Source of the DNA: Phragmites australis
Taxonomy: Eukaryota; Streptophyta; Magnoliopsida; Poales; Poaceae
DNA length: 64,000 nucleotides
Direction: 5' to 3'
Assembly (NCBI RefSeq): GCF_958298935.1
Contig: NC_084924.1
Coordinates: 21,549,819 to 21,613,818 of the forward strand
Part shown: piece by piece, positions 32,563 to 45,512 of the stretch
How the letters are laid out: each line of letters starts with the position of its first letter
Numbering within the stretch: position 1 is the first letter of the stretch
The notes under the pieces: generated by a model
What the model saw: only the letters and a program-made list of their open reading frames with translations
Databases searched by the model: none
Told to the model about the DNA's origin: nothing
Translations under genes and position numbers: made by a program

Positions 32563-33489
32563 ACAGCAACTACAATCTTGACCATCAGATCGGCAGGTCG
32601 TCCTGGCAACTACGATCTTGTAAACGCTGCTTCATTGGTTTGGATGTTATCTTCTCCTTTTCTTCGCTAATTTATTCCAAAGTGCAGCATTGGACATCTT
32701 TCTTGGGATCAACAGAATATTGGGGGGGGGGGGGAGCATCAGCAAAGCAATCATCCACAAGAGGTGGTTGCGTCATGTGGTGATCGGCACCTGAGGTGGA
32801 GAATGACACACAGCCCTGGTTCAATTTCAAACCTCCTCCGAACAACTACATAAGCGGCACAGGCATCAAGAAGCTCCGTGTTGCCAGGCAAAATTCATTG
32901 AATTGGCATCAACAAGGCTTGATTTTTTTGGAAGTCCTATATCAAGAGGTTGCTTAGCAAAAACATCTACTCATCCCCTAAGGATCCAGCAGAACCCTGA
33001 AGAGGTTCTGATGCAAAAACGCCAGCCCTTACCCTAGTATGACATGGTGCCAATCAGCACTAGAGGTAGAGGCAACGGCGGTGTCGGTATTCATGTCCAT
33101 CATCTTTCCTTGCCCTCTTCTTATGTGTGTTGGATCTGAAATCATGAAACCTGTTTGTTTCGTGATAAATAGTAAGGGTCCAAGGTCATACCTTTATAGT
33201 CGGGGATACAATGACAAAGACATGTCAAATTTGGAGTCCATATGGCTGAATATTGTCGATTCAAACTAAAAAATGAGTTATCCAGATCGAGGGGACTATG
33301 CATGCAAAAATTAGGCCCGAACAGAAGCCTCCAGAGCATTTGTCGATTGGTACAGTGTCAGTGCCAGTCGGCACACATCAGCACATGTCATCATCATCAT
33401 TTTTTTGACCATGATAAATGAATACAACACATGCTACTTTATTGTCATAATCTAGACATGCTTATGACTAAGTCAATTGATAGGATGAT
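32563..33489. other. No gene recognised
   Basis: Mixed sequence with a 13-base G run near 32722-32734 and several short ORFs without motif. The first 110 bp partly repeat the sequence left of the hAT element. Confidence 0.4.
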
Positions 33490-35465
33490 CTGAATAAACT
33501 TTAGCATTGCGATGGACAAAATGTTTCATCATAATCAATACCTTGAATTTGCTTCAAACATTTCGTCACCAATCACGTCTTATATATGCGAACATTTCCA
33601 TCCATATCTATCTTTTTTATAAAAAAAATAATTTGCACTCGTTTTTACACCATAAGGTATTGCATGTCTCCAAGCCATTTCTCAGAGTCTGGTCCTACCA
33701 TCGCTTCTATATAAGTCTTAGGCTCATTATTTCCCAAAAATAATATATCATGTTGCTACATGGTTAGGAGCATAAACTTTCACATGTATGTCATGCCCTT
33801 TCAGACCTACATGGGGATGGTGCCTCAACAATGGGTTCTACAACATCTTATATATCCTGTTGATATTCAGTAGGGCCTGAAACACTTTTGGATGTTTCCT
33901 GAATTCTTTTGATGTAAACACTAACTCTATTTGAGAAAACACTTTCTCTAGAAAAACATCATTCCAGACGACAAACACTTTGCCTTCTTCCTATTTATAG
34001 AAATAATATTCTTTGGTTTCCCTAGGAAACACCACAAAGTAGCATTTTACCAGACTTGGGAGTGAGATTATCGAATGCTAAACATTTTACATAAGCCAAA
34101 CTGCCCTGTATTTTAAGAAAAGACAGCCCTAGATGCTTCCTGGTCCATATCTCATATGATGTCTTCTTTATAGCTTTTGATGGAACCTTGTTTAATGTGA
34201 ACACAATATTTTCTAGAGTGTGTCCCCATAAGGACAATGGAAGATCAGATTAGCTATATATCGTACCATGTCTAACAATGTATGGTTCCTTTATCCGGAT
34301 AGCCCATTGCATTGAGAAATTCCTAGCAGAGTTAACTGTGGAACAATTCTACATTGACTTAGATGATCACCAAACTCATGGATCAAATGTTCACCTCCAT
34401 GATCTAATCATAGAAATTTAGTTGTCTTGCCCATTTGATTTTGTACCTCATTCCAAAACTTCTTAAACTTTTCAAACGATTCACACTTGTGCCTCATTCA
34501 ATACATGTAGTCCTATCTACTAAAGTTATCGGTAAAAGTAATAAAGTATTGAAAACCACCTCTAGTCGAAGAAATCATTGGCCCACATACATCTGTATGT
34601 ATAAAGGCAAACAAATCAGTTGCTCTCGCACCTTGACCGGTGAGAGGTGCCTTAGTCATCTTGCCAACTAAACAAGATTCGTGCGTACCAAATAATTCAA
34701 GATCAAAGGAATCTAGAAGACCATCTCTATGGAGCTTCTACATGTGCTTCTCCTTTATATGACCCAATCGACAATGTCAAACATAAGCGAGATTCAAATT
34801 ATTAGGCCAAAACCTCTTTGCATCAATGTTATAGATAGGCTTATTCTCAACATCCATACAATATAATCCATCACTGATGGACAATGACCATAAAAAATAT
34901 CATTCATATAAATTGAACAACACTTATTCCTTATTATGACATCATAAACTTATTCCAAACATAAAGAAGAAATAATATTTTTTTGGTAACGCAAGAATGT
35001 AATAACAATTATTCAATTCCAAAACTTAGCCAGAAGGTAATGATAATGGATAAGTGCTAATGGCCAATGCAGAAACCTTTGCACCATTGCCAATATGAGC
35101 ATCGACCTCACCTCTTGCACACTTCCTAGTGCCTCTTAGCACCTGCAATGATTTGCATGTATGAATCATTTATCTGGTATGAAATACTCATGAATCATTA
35201 GGACCGGTACCAAGATCTATTTCTATAACATTTAAACTTGAAGCGAAAGTCTCACTTTCCTTCATTTTTAATGAATTCTTCTAAGTACAGCTTGCAATTC
35301 CTCCACCAATGGCTCGGCTTATGGAAATGCATCAAAATTAGTGGGGCTAGCGTTATACTTTCCAAAAGGCTTAGACTTTGAGCTAAAGATCTCATCTAAA
35401 GCATTAGCCTTGGCCTTGCGCTTTCCTCTTCTTATGATCCTTCTCAATCATTATCATATGTCTAG
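33490..35465 (-). pseudogene. Ty1/copia gag-pol fragment
   Basis: Minus-strand reading from high to low coordinates: a gag zinc-knuckle remnant (near 35300, WWRNC-like with K.YLEE), GAG-pre-integrase (LELFGTHESCLVGKMTKAP near 34640-34710), integrase core remnants, the integrase C-terminal part 34237-34022 (LNKVPSKAIKKTSYE, SYEIWTRKHLGLSFLKIQGS), then RT onset near 33500-33600 (DMDGNVRIYK, GIDYDETF). It stops at about 33490, so most RT and RNase H are missing, and both LTRs are missing. Stops and shifts are frequent. The gag end is cut by a CACTA-like terminus at 35473. Confidence 0.8.
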
Positions 35466-35472
35466 ATCTTTT

Positions 35473-36180
35473 CACTACAACAAATATGCTAATCTATGAC
35501 AAATTTTCAGTGACAATGGAACATTTCCTCACTATTTGAGACATCTTTATGATGATGTTTCAACAATTCGTCACAAAGGACCCCAAGACTAGTTGCCGCC
35601 GGTTGACTTGTTGTTTAGTGACTAGAGGGATCAAGTCTGTCACTAACATAATCATCATAAACACTAACAAAATCATCATAAAGCTATTTCATCCTTGCTA
35701 GCAAACACGACCAACATGGAAGATAAGCCCACATGTCTTCTTAGGCTATTAGGCTTTGTGGGCTGCTATTTGCTTCAAGGGCTTTTGGGTGAAAAGGCTT
35801 CATGGGCTTTCAGGATATTTCAGAACACTCTTTAAGGGAGGTGAAAAGGCTTTCGGGTGGGCCGTGCATTGCTTCGTCACAAAGGACCCTAAGGCCAGTT
35901 GACGCCAATTGACTTGTTGTTAGTGGCAAAAAGGGATCAAGTCCGTCACTAACATAATCATCATAAACACTAACAAAATCATCATAAAGCTATTTCATCC
36001 TTGCTAGCAAACACAACCAACATGGAAGTTAAGCCCACATGTCTTCTTAGGATGTTAGGCTTTGTGGGCTGCTATTTGCTTCATGGGCTTTTGGGTGAAA
36101 AGGCTTCATGGGCTTTAGGGCTATTTCAAAACACTCTTTAAGGGAGGTGAAAAAGCTTTTGGGTGGGCCGCGCATTGCCA
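35473..36180 (+). repeat. CACTA-like terminus followed by a 306-bp tandem duplication
   Basis: CACTACAACAAATATG at 35473 looks like a CACTA-type terminal repeat. Two direct copies of a 306-bp unit follow (35567-35872 and 35873-about 36178), beginning TTCGTCACAAAGGACC and ending GGGTGGGCCG.GCATTGC, clearly over 90 percent alike. No ORF. Partner terminus and target duplication not found, so it may be a non-autonomous element. Confidence 0.75.
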
Positions 36181-37204
36181 TCAGGCCAAAAACCTGTGAA
36201 ACATAGAAAACCAGTGAAGATCAGTTTATTCTTTTCTCTAATTGACCAACCATTGACCAAGCCAGTTAACCATATTTTATACTGGTCCTTGAAGTTTCTC
36301 TTCCCCCAAATTTGTTTATAAATCCCCTAGAACATTCTAGAAGATTCTAAACCCTTCCAATTTTGAAGAATCAGGACCATGGGCCAGTTTGTGAGTTAGT
36401 GTCCTGATCACAAAGGTAGGTCTTGGATTGAATCCACAATGGACCAGCTATCATTTTTAAAGAATCAGGTCCATGGATCGAGCCCCACATGTCAGCCACT
36501 CCAAGTTCTCAGTAAATTATAGTGTCTTTTTCCTTGTTTCTAAATTTCTAAAATTCATATATAATCCATCTCCACTTAGAAAAATATGAACCCACTTCCC
36601 TTGGACTTCTAACATCAACACCTATCTATATAAAATTCTTTCAATAGTATTTATGTTTCTTTTGAATTTGAATTTGAATTTTGAACTTGAAATTCACCCA
36701 GTGAACCTTCCAATTGACCCTTCATCATCTCTAATGCTATGACTAGTCAAAGCCAAAATCCAAAGCATCCTTATCATCCCTATCTTGGTACTTCTACCAC
36801 ACTATGAAAATTACTCAAAAAATCAGAAACACATACTTTTGTAAATATTTGAATTTATTTTATTTTATTTTAATTTAAATGAGTCCTCTTTGAATTTGGT
36901 TTTTATTTTAATTCACATATTTTATTTGATATACTACGACGATATTGAAGGCGTAGATTGCAACCAACAAGCTAAACTCTATGAGGAAAAGGACAAGTTG
37001 AACTTTGATCATATTGTTGCTAGATTGCCAGATGTAAATGGGTCCCGCATGTAAATGGCCCCAACTATTTGTGTTGACTTTTTATGGGTCCCACATTTAA
37101 GAAAATTATTTTTTGGAACTTGGGACTTTTTTGGATGCTTAACTAATTTAACATAATTTTTGGAGTTTAAAATTTGATATTTAATATTAACTTCCACTGA
37201 CCAG
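36181..37204. other. No gene recognised
   Basis: AT-rich DNA. A short plus-strand stretch near 36930-37050 reads DIEGVDCNQQAKLYEEKDKL but has no family match that I can name. Otherwise nothing. Confidence 0.35.
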
Positions 37205-39186
37205 AGAAGTAGAGAGACAAAGGAGGTTAGAGATCCAAAATCTGGCAGGCTAAAATTTTGGTAGCCAAACTCCCGCTCGTGAAAACTGAAAAGCCAAAGC
37301 TCCCTTGCGTGGGCGCGTGGTTAGTTTAATTGGGTTACATTCACTTAACAATTGCTTAATGCTTTTAAGTTTCAATTGCCTTTCATTACTCAAATTTATG
37401 CAAATATATCATGTGTCAGCTTGTCCTTGTTATAAACCTGCGTATCATTATTCTCTTGTACATCTGTTGAGCATGGCTTGTGCTCACACTTGCTATTTTC
37501 CTTATGCCATGCGACATGTTCGGTGCTGCTCAGTGAGTAAAGTTTTTGAAGATTATCAAGACAAGGATTTGACATTTTAGGCGTGTGTCTCCTGATCGGT
37601 TGCTTACGGTGTTGTTTGGCACCAGTGCTTTTGTTCCGCTACAGATATCTACTTAGAAGATAATATATGTCAATTGATGTAAGAGTTAAGCGTTTATTTT
37701 ATTTGTAGTATTGCTTCTGTTACTTCACCTAAGATCAAGCTCTAAAATAACAAAACACAATGCTAGATGATTATATTGAAAGCCAAGTATATGATTTCAC
37801 AACTAAACATCTATGTATAGTGGAAAAGTAAATAAAACAACAAAAAATCAATGGCACCATTTCCATAAGGCACCACCGGGGTTAGCTCGAGTAGAATGGC
37901 GGTGCTCATGCCCATTGCCAGAGTTAGCAGGCCCAAAGTAGCTTGTACACAAGCTCATCCTCACCTACAAAAGCTCAAACATAACACAGTGAGTATAAAG
38001 GTATATATTCTCGACTCGAAGGATTATGCATTTAGATTAATGTAGAAAGGATAGGCCACAAGTTAAATTGATTTATGTGAAAAGCAATTTCATCGACACA
38101 TTATATGAGTAACTATCATTAATCAACCATATAAGCTATCCTTACAAGACACGATGTACATAATCATATCCAACAAGTAAACATGCCCTTCGCAACATAA
38201 AAAAAAAAACCATCTTCCACCAAATACCAATCAGGAACCCTACGATTGATGTGGATGGATATCAAACATGCTCATGGCTGAGATCATGTTTATTCAAAAG
38301 TTTCACACCCTCCAGGGGTACTTCTTTATCCACACGACACAAGTCCATTCTATTGGCACCCGTGGCAACCTTTTTCTCACCTATCCCCGGCCGGTTGACC
38401 ATTCCTCATGATGCCGAGGACTACCTAGCTCCTCCCCGAGGAACATACTAGGCTCCACGTCACACCCATAATCCACACCCACACATCATACACACACACA
38501 CACACCATTAGGTCATGGGCCAAATGACATGTATAGCGTGAGATAATTGACTCATTCGCACATATGTTGAATATGTGGAAGTACAGAAAAGTGCTTAATC
38601 AATGCAAACGATCTATGGCACCTGAGTTGATGGGAGTGTTGCCCGATCTTCCAAAAGGTAATTGTGATAAGTCAATTTGATAGAGTTTCTACGTTGATTA
38701 TCCAAAGGCTCCAACCTGAACAAATCCAGAACACTTGCATCCACTACACCACTACTTCCTGGTTATCAACTATGCCAAAGCGCGGTTGACCTCACCAAGA
38801 AGGCTTTTCCAGCAACCAAATCAAGAACATAAGCAAGAACACGGTAGATACAATCTGAATAATGCTAATTACCAATGAACAACTCGAAGTTGGGGTTTCA
38901 CAGATTGATATACAATAAACTATCTAAAATTGAATAATCTAAGAAAAATCTAAGCCTAAATTATAACGGCTACTGTATATATAAGGGGGACGTGAGGGTG
39001 TTAACCTAGGATTGTGCGGCCATTGGAAGAGGCGTACACAACCTGGACTTCAACATTGGCACGCTTACAAGACCTAACAAGGCCCCACAATGGTGACACA
39101 ACACCTTATTTCATCGAATTTGATTAATCTATAAGGAATCTTCTATACAAATGAATTTGCATCTTCTATACAAAGGAAGGTGAATA
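37205..39186. repeat. LTR-like non-coding DNA
   Basis: The 37440-37560 part (GAGCATGGCTTGTGCTCACACTTGC) is similar in inverted orientation to 41370-41410 inside the 41072-44798 element, so it is likely a fragment of that family. 38260-38460 has CCCCGGCCGGTTGACC and GAGGACTACC words, typical of the same class of grass LTRs. An AC microsatellite lies at about 38490-38505. No ends were identified. Confidence 0.4.
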
Positions 39187-40285
39187 TGACATCCCAAACT
39201 TCTCAATTATTCCAATAAGAATTCATGAGCATCATTAGCATCATAATTGAAGTTTTGAGCAAGTATTAAATGCATTTAAAATTAATCAGGAATTGTTAAA
39301 TTCAATAATAAGTGATTCATTGTGAAGAAATTTACTATGCAATATGCTGGAAATAATTTTAGAAATTAGTCCATAGCTTTTTAAGAATATTAATGAATTT
39401 TCCTAGATTTTAGGGATTTATTTTGAGACCTTAAAAATTTAAGCAATTAAGAAAATGTTGCAAATTTGAAGAATTTTGAAGACCTACATTTCATACAGAG
39501 AAGGAGGGAGATCTTTTAGCTTGTGTCAGTCACTATACACTTTGGATGAACACATCATCTTCTCCACCTATCCTCCCTTTCTCTGTCTCTGTGTCAGCCA
39601 CCGCCGTTGTTGACAAATGCAGCCAGCCACCGAGCCACACCACCGCCTTTATCTCTTCCCTCTACCGCCCTTATCTCTGTCTATGCTCACTTCCCTCTCT
39701 CTACCACCTGCAAGCAACAGCGCAAAGTAGCACAGCACAGCACCATCGAGCCAAATCCACCGTGCCCCAATGAGGTCACTTGAGCCCAAGCCTGGTTAAG
39801 CAGTCAAGGAGGCGCCCACAACCCCGTCGTCAAATCCCACGTGAGCCCCCTTGGTTTCCAGGTTGGATTTCGCACGTTGGCGCCCTTCTTTCCCAACTCC
39901 AGCATCGTCCACTACCTCACCATTGTTCTGTTGCTCCACCACTCCATACTCCGATCTCAGCCCTCGGTAAGCTACCCCACGACCCATAGAAGCTTTTGTG
40001 CATGCTCTTTTTGTCTTAACCTATTGTCGGAACTTGTTTCCACGTGATCCACCTGCCACCATCCCTCTGTGCTTTGCTGCTGACCATGGTCCAGCTGAGC
40101 TCATCAACCAGCACCTGCCCAGGTAGCTTCCCTTAGTGCACCGCCACTTCCTAGGCCTTCGGCCAGCCATTAGCCTCATTCCTTTTTCTAGACCCCATGC
40201 ACGTGCTGTCATACATCGTCACTGGCCGCTTTCTGGTGATTCTCGTTGTCCACGTGTGCTTCGAACGGGTTCCCCATGTCGTGCT
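39187..40285 (+). repeat. Fragment of the TGACATCCC LTR-type family
   Basis: Begins TGACATCCCAAACTTC. The first 330 bp match the order of words in the element at 27384 (TTTTGAGCAA.TATTAAAT, TAGAAA.TAGTCCAT). It then passes into a pyrimidine-rich part without the GGGCTGTTACA end, being cut at 40286 by another LTR. Confidence 0.5.
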
Positions 40286-41071
40286 TGAAAGGATCGAATG
40301 GCCCAGGACGGGAAGTGAATTGGGCTCTAATTAAAAAATTTCTACCGAATAATAAAACAAGTAACAACCTTATCCTATCTGAAATATAATGAAACTACGC
40401 GAACAAGCTAGAGCAAGGCAACAAAACAAGCAAGTAAAGACACTAAGCAAATTGCAAAATTAAAAGCTTGAAGAATGTAAATGCTTAAAGGGGGAAGTAG
40501 ATAGATGGACAAGAGAAACCCCCTAGTCCTCGTTGAAGTAAGGATATCGCACTCCCTTAAGTCACTAAGACTCAAGTGCTCCCTCATGATTATCATTTCT
40601 CCATATCTGGATTGGAGGGCATCAAACCAAGTACATCGCACTTCTCGGGGCTCCCACAAGAAATCCAGGAGCTCACCGTGACAACTCCAATCACCTAAGA
40701 CCAGCTAGGTGTTGCCGACCATAAAAAGTAACAAACCAATAGCTTCACTTGACCAAGATAAAGCCTAAACTATAGCTATATGCACGCTTGCTACTCTCTA
40801 AGCACTAATGATGTTCTTAATCTTCCAATTAGCAACTTTGCAAATCACTTAAGTGCTCTCTCTTGTTCCTTGATGACACACACAATGTATAGGCTCCGGT
40901 CGATCTAAGTGAGACTGAGTGAGGGGGTATTTATAGGCTAGAGGTTCCAATATAGCCGTTGCCCAACCACCCACTTTTTCTGTGAACGTCGGAAGGTACT
41001 GAGTGCACCGGCTCACGCACGTCGGACCATCCAGCATGTACCTTTTTCAAACACTACCAGTGCCAGCTATT
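40286..41071 (-). repeat. Sirevirus-like copia LTR, left part
   Basis: Starts (plus strand) TGAAAGGATCGAATGGCCC; on the minus strand the LTR ends GGCCATTCGATCCTTTCA, a common end of grass Sirevirus-type LTRs. A minus-strand CTATAAATA TATA box lies at about 40930. GC-rich near-palindromes of the CGTCGGACCATCC type follow. Sequence continues at 44799 after a nested element. Confidence 0.6.
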
Positions 41072-44000
41072 TGTCACACCCAGCTTTAACAAACAAAACC
41101 AGATACGGCTTATGTGTGCTCTTGATGTTCAACACATATAAAGACGTCACAAGTGAAGTAACAAAAGTAATACTTTTATAAAATAAACGTTAAACTCTTA
41201 CAGCAATTGACATATATTGTCTTCTATTAAAATATCTGCAACAGACAGAAGCACTGGTGCCCAACAACACAGCAGGTAACCAACCAGGGGACACACTCCT
41301 AGAACGTCACGTCTTGATAGTCTTCAACATCTTCACTCATTGAGCAGCACCACACATGTTGCATGATATAGGGAAAATAGCAAGTGTGAGCACATGACGT
41401 GCTCAGCAAGTGTGGGAAAGATAATGATATGTAGGCCTACAACAAGAATAGACCAAAAAATGGTATATTTGCGTAAATACGAGTAAAGAAAATGGTAATG
41501 TAGTTCAAAAGCATTAAGCAGTTATTAAGTGAATATAACCCAACAACTAGACATTACCTAAGGCTAACTACCTTACAAACCATGACCAACTAATCTTGTG
41601 AGGATTCATGTCTCCCATAACCCTGGACACGGCTGTTATAACAATTTTACACTCTGCAGAGGTTGTCCAACTTTGAGCCATGAGTCGTGATATCCATGTT
41701 ATCGTGTTCGTGAAACACTTAACACACGCCAGTGAGGTGCCACTATAAGGTCACTACGAAGAATGGTGACCAACCAATCATGTGAGGATTCATATCTCCC
41801 ATAACCCTGGGCACGGCTGTTATAACAATTTTACACTCTGCAGAGATTGTCCAACTTTTAGCCACGAGTCGTGATATCCATGTTCTCGTGTTCGTGAAAC
41901 ACTTAACACACGCCAGTGAGGTGCCACCAGAAGATCACTAGGAAGCATGGTCCATCAATTAGGTTTTGGTACTCCAACGAATGTCAGCCAGGTGTCTAAT
42001 GCTAATCCTTACCCATATCGGCCTCGTGTTTGAACGGTATTTCTTGGATTGTCGCTCCATGAACCGTCCTTATATTTATCACTTGGGCAAAGATCCAACG
42101 GGAAAATAACTAACAAAACCTAATACATTTTCTTGGAACATATCAACAAGCCCATCACATGAACCACCATTATCAAACCAACTCCGTGCTCAAGTCCTAA
42201 GGTTCCATGTTACTAAAACAAGTTCATCATTACCATTGCATATGTCCACTAAACATGTATATGACACTTCTCCAACATCCCAAAAGCAATTCTACCCAAG
42301 AGACTCATATTAACTACCACCTAGGCTTCAACGAATGTAAAGGAAGAACTAGGTAAACTCTAACATAGGTGACTACCCATAAAGTTGATAGACATTGCAT
42401 ACAATTTTGTAAAATAAAACATTTAAAACATAGGTTCAAGATTATCAAGGACACTTGCTTTTTACACAACTTTGCTCATTGTTGATGAAACATTGGTCTT
42501 GAAGTCCCTTGAACAATTCCAGAACGCTATCGACTAATCGTAGGAACTACTGACAAACAACACAAAGCAAACAGTAAGAATAACATACCAAATATCATTA
42601 GAACACTTTAAAAACACTATGGTTGGATAGGTATGATTTTATGAACATTTAGATGCAAGAATCGTCTAAATCAGAGTTAAAGTGAAAGAGAATGAACTTT
42701 CGGAAGATTGATTAGGATGAAAAGGAAAGACTAGTTTACTTGAGTTATCTTCCTATGAGAAAAAAGTTTATTGTGCAATCATTGCACCAGGCTTGGCAAC
42801 GTCATTATGCATGGTTCAAGAACTATAGGACCGACTAGACTAATGAGGATGATGTGGTGCTAACTTGGCATGTTATGCAAGCATCGACTTGGATTAAAGA
42901 AGAGGTACGCTAAGGTCTTGTCTTGACCACCCATGATCAAATGGCCAAGGTTATACTTCTAGGTTAAGGATACTAACGATAAGTCTACATGGCGGTAGCG
43001 GCACGCATTTCAATGAAGACAGCGATTGGGCGCGTGGCCAATGACATTGACATTGGGTTTCGGTGGCATTTCAGCGAAACGAGGGATACATCGTGTAAAA
43101 TGCAGAAAGGCTCACTCAAAGGTATGGTCGGTTTTGGAAGGGGTCATCCAAGGTAGCAGCTAAACAGAGATGACTGCTACTAGGTTTGGTGGTGACAGTG
43201 AACAGATGCAGCAACAAAGACGCTCACGTTCCTATAGATTGGCTATGAGTTTTGAGTAACCATCTGAATAGAGACGTTTATATTAACCGAAAACACAATG
43301 CTATAGCACTGGTTTGGGCAGATCATCCCCTGAGAGAAGAACGATCAGCAGAGATGAGACGGGTGATGGCACTGATATGCTGCGGTGGGCAACCACGTTC
43401 CGGTCATGTCGCTCCTCAAACGGTGAAGGAATCTTAGGGTCAAGTAGAAGAATCTATGGGACACACCTTGGCGCTGATGGCACATCCATACAACTTATGG
43501 ATTGACAAGGAACGCAAATGCAAATCTGGTGCGCATGCAGAACACGTCCAAACTAGGGTAGTGGGCACGGTTATCGCATTCCCAGGGGCGTCGGTGCTCT
43601 AATAGCCGATCTGGTTGGTGAGGGCATGGGACATGTCCTGGGGCACAAGCTCGACAAAGGGTATGGTGATTAGACCTATGGTCGGCAGGGAACGTCGATG
43701 TCAATCGGCAATGGCACGACTGTCCACGACGGAGACGACCATGACTGTGTAGATCAGGCTTTGGCCAGGGTTAGGGCTTGGCTAAGGACTTAGTATAATG
43801 GTAAAACCATATTAAGAGAGGAGAAGAAGCGGTCATCACCTTTCTTCGATGCTCAAGGAAGGAGGATTCGCGGAGACGACGACGTAGTGCATCACGAGCG
43901 ACGGCAGCAGCGGCTCTGGTGGACGGCGAACAGCGGTGCACGGACAGGGCAGCAACAGTGTCTAGGGCTTGGAGGCATTGAATAGGGGTATGAGAGGGTA

Positions 44001-44798
44001 TGCAACTCCTATTTATTGGGCTAGCGTTGGCTGGTTGAGGTGGAGTCCAAGCCGGATACGACTCGAGTCCGAGTTCAAGTCAGTTACGGTTTTCTTTTTT
44101 CGGAACTCTCTATTCCAAGGATGACATCTCCACCGTCCTAAATCCAAATTTGACATTTTTGGAATTTAAATTATAGTACTTGAAACACAACTTTGGTATT
44201 TATTGGAACTTTTGAAAATGCCTTCTTGATTTTAAAAAATACACCACAAGAGAAACTGTTTGAACTCAGACTTATCTGCGTAACACTAATTTCGGGGGCC
44301 ATAACTCCTAGCTTCATTTTCCAAAAAGGGACTTCCATAGGTTCAAATCGAAGCCCTCGACCAGATCTACAACTTTGGTATAGTCAAGAATTGAGCCCAA
44401 ATATACTTTAGGTATATCTAGGGTTTAGAAAAGAAACTTTTGCAGAAAAATTTAAATTAAACTAGAGAAGGATTATATATGATTAACGATTGAATAGATG
44501 ATGAATTCAAGAATTTTGAATTCCAACCAATAAGAACCTTAACTTATTCACTATTGATTTTTACAAAACCTTTTTGAAACCATTTTCACTCAAAACACCA
44601 AAGAGAAAGAAAGAGAAAAGAACTCTAATGCATTTACCTGGCTTCTAACAAAACTCAGCATGCAATGTATAAAAAATAATAACCTATATTGATTGATTGA
44701 TTAAAAAAATAGGTTTTAAACCTATTCTACTAGTGAAGCTATTCAATAATCTTTGAATATTTTAAAAAGTTATAAATTCTGAAAATCAGGGTGTTACA
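41072..44798. mobile_element. 3.7-kb LTR-type element nested in a Sirevirus-like LTR
   Basis: Starts TGTCACACCCAGC and ends CAGGGTGTTACA, so its ends are short inverted repeats of TGT(C/A)ACACCC. It is flanked by CTATT on both sides (41067-41071 and 44799-44803), a perfect 5-bp target duplication. No retroelement protein motif is visible. It holds a 184-bp tandem duplication (41583-41766 and 41767-about 41945). Either a very long solo LTR or a large non-autonomous LTR derivative. Confidence 0.8.
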
Positions 44799-45041
44799 CT
44801 ATTACTAGCTATTGCTGTTCTGAAATGCTCCAGTGAAGCCTCCGTTATACACGCCGGACCATCCGACGAGTATAATCACAAAAATCCATCTAAGAAACCT
44901 TCTCTGGAACAAATGCTCTGGCGAAGTCATTCAGTGAACGCCAGACTATCCGACGTGCACACTCACTTTCAGTAGAAATTCCAATTCTGTATAAAAAGCT
45001 CTGGCGTGTTTCATCCTCAGCGCCAAACCATCCAGCGCGTT
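44799..45041 (-). repeat. Sirevirus-like copia LTR, right part
   Basis: Continues the LTR begun at 40286, with further near-palindromic words CGCCGGACCATCCGACG (about 44849), CGCCAGACTATCCGACG and CGCCAAACCATCCAGCG. It is cut at 45042 by the gypsy LTR. Confidence 0.6.
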
Positions 45042-45504
45042 TGATAGGGTCGAGCGTCCCGATCTTTCGGTGAGAGGATAATTTCGATCCGGTGGAGGTG
45101 ACTCTTGCGATCCGACTATGAACGAATGAGTCGTGGGCACCTTAGCAATTGCTGAACCAACTCCAAAAGGTTATTGACCTTGCTGGACAGCGTCATCAAC
45201 CTTAACACGAGGTTCAATTCCTGCAAGCAATCAAAGAACAAGCAAGAACAAGATGAAGGCAAACTGAATTCACTCGAATATGAGGTTCACAAATGCTGTC
45301 TCTCAGGTGGTCGTTGGACACAACTGTAGATCAATGTTTGCATAATGGCGAAACTTGAACAAATGAAAACCCCCCTCATAAGGGAGGCTTGTCCTGGATT
45401 TCGGCCAGCAGCAAAAGGTAGGGCAAAATCTCCTCCTAACCTTTCCTAAACTTCCTAAAACATGACTTTGTTACATGGGCCCAACCCAAAGGATTGGTGG
45501 CGCA
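45042..45504 (-). repeat. Gypsy 3' LTR (463 bp)
   Basis: Plus-strand ends TGATAGGG and GGCGCA. Followed to the right by CACCCCTTTATTTG, a minus-strand polypurine tract. Lacks about 24 bp present in the right LTR. Confidence 0.85.
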
Positions 45505-45512
45505 GCACCCCT

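Noticed and set aside
32722..32734. Run of 13 G
   Set aside because: Isolated homopolymer; could be a G-quadruplex seed but has no partner tracts, and length may be a sequencing error.
43252..43704. ORFs that could be a host gene between LTR elements
   Set aside because: They fall within the 41072-44798 element, overlap on opposite strands and show no domain.
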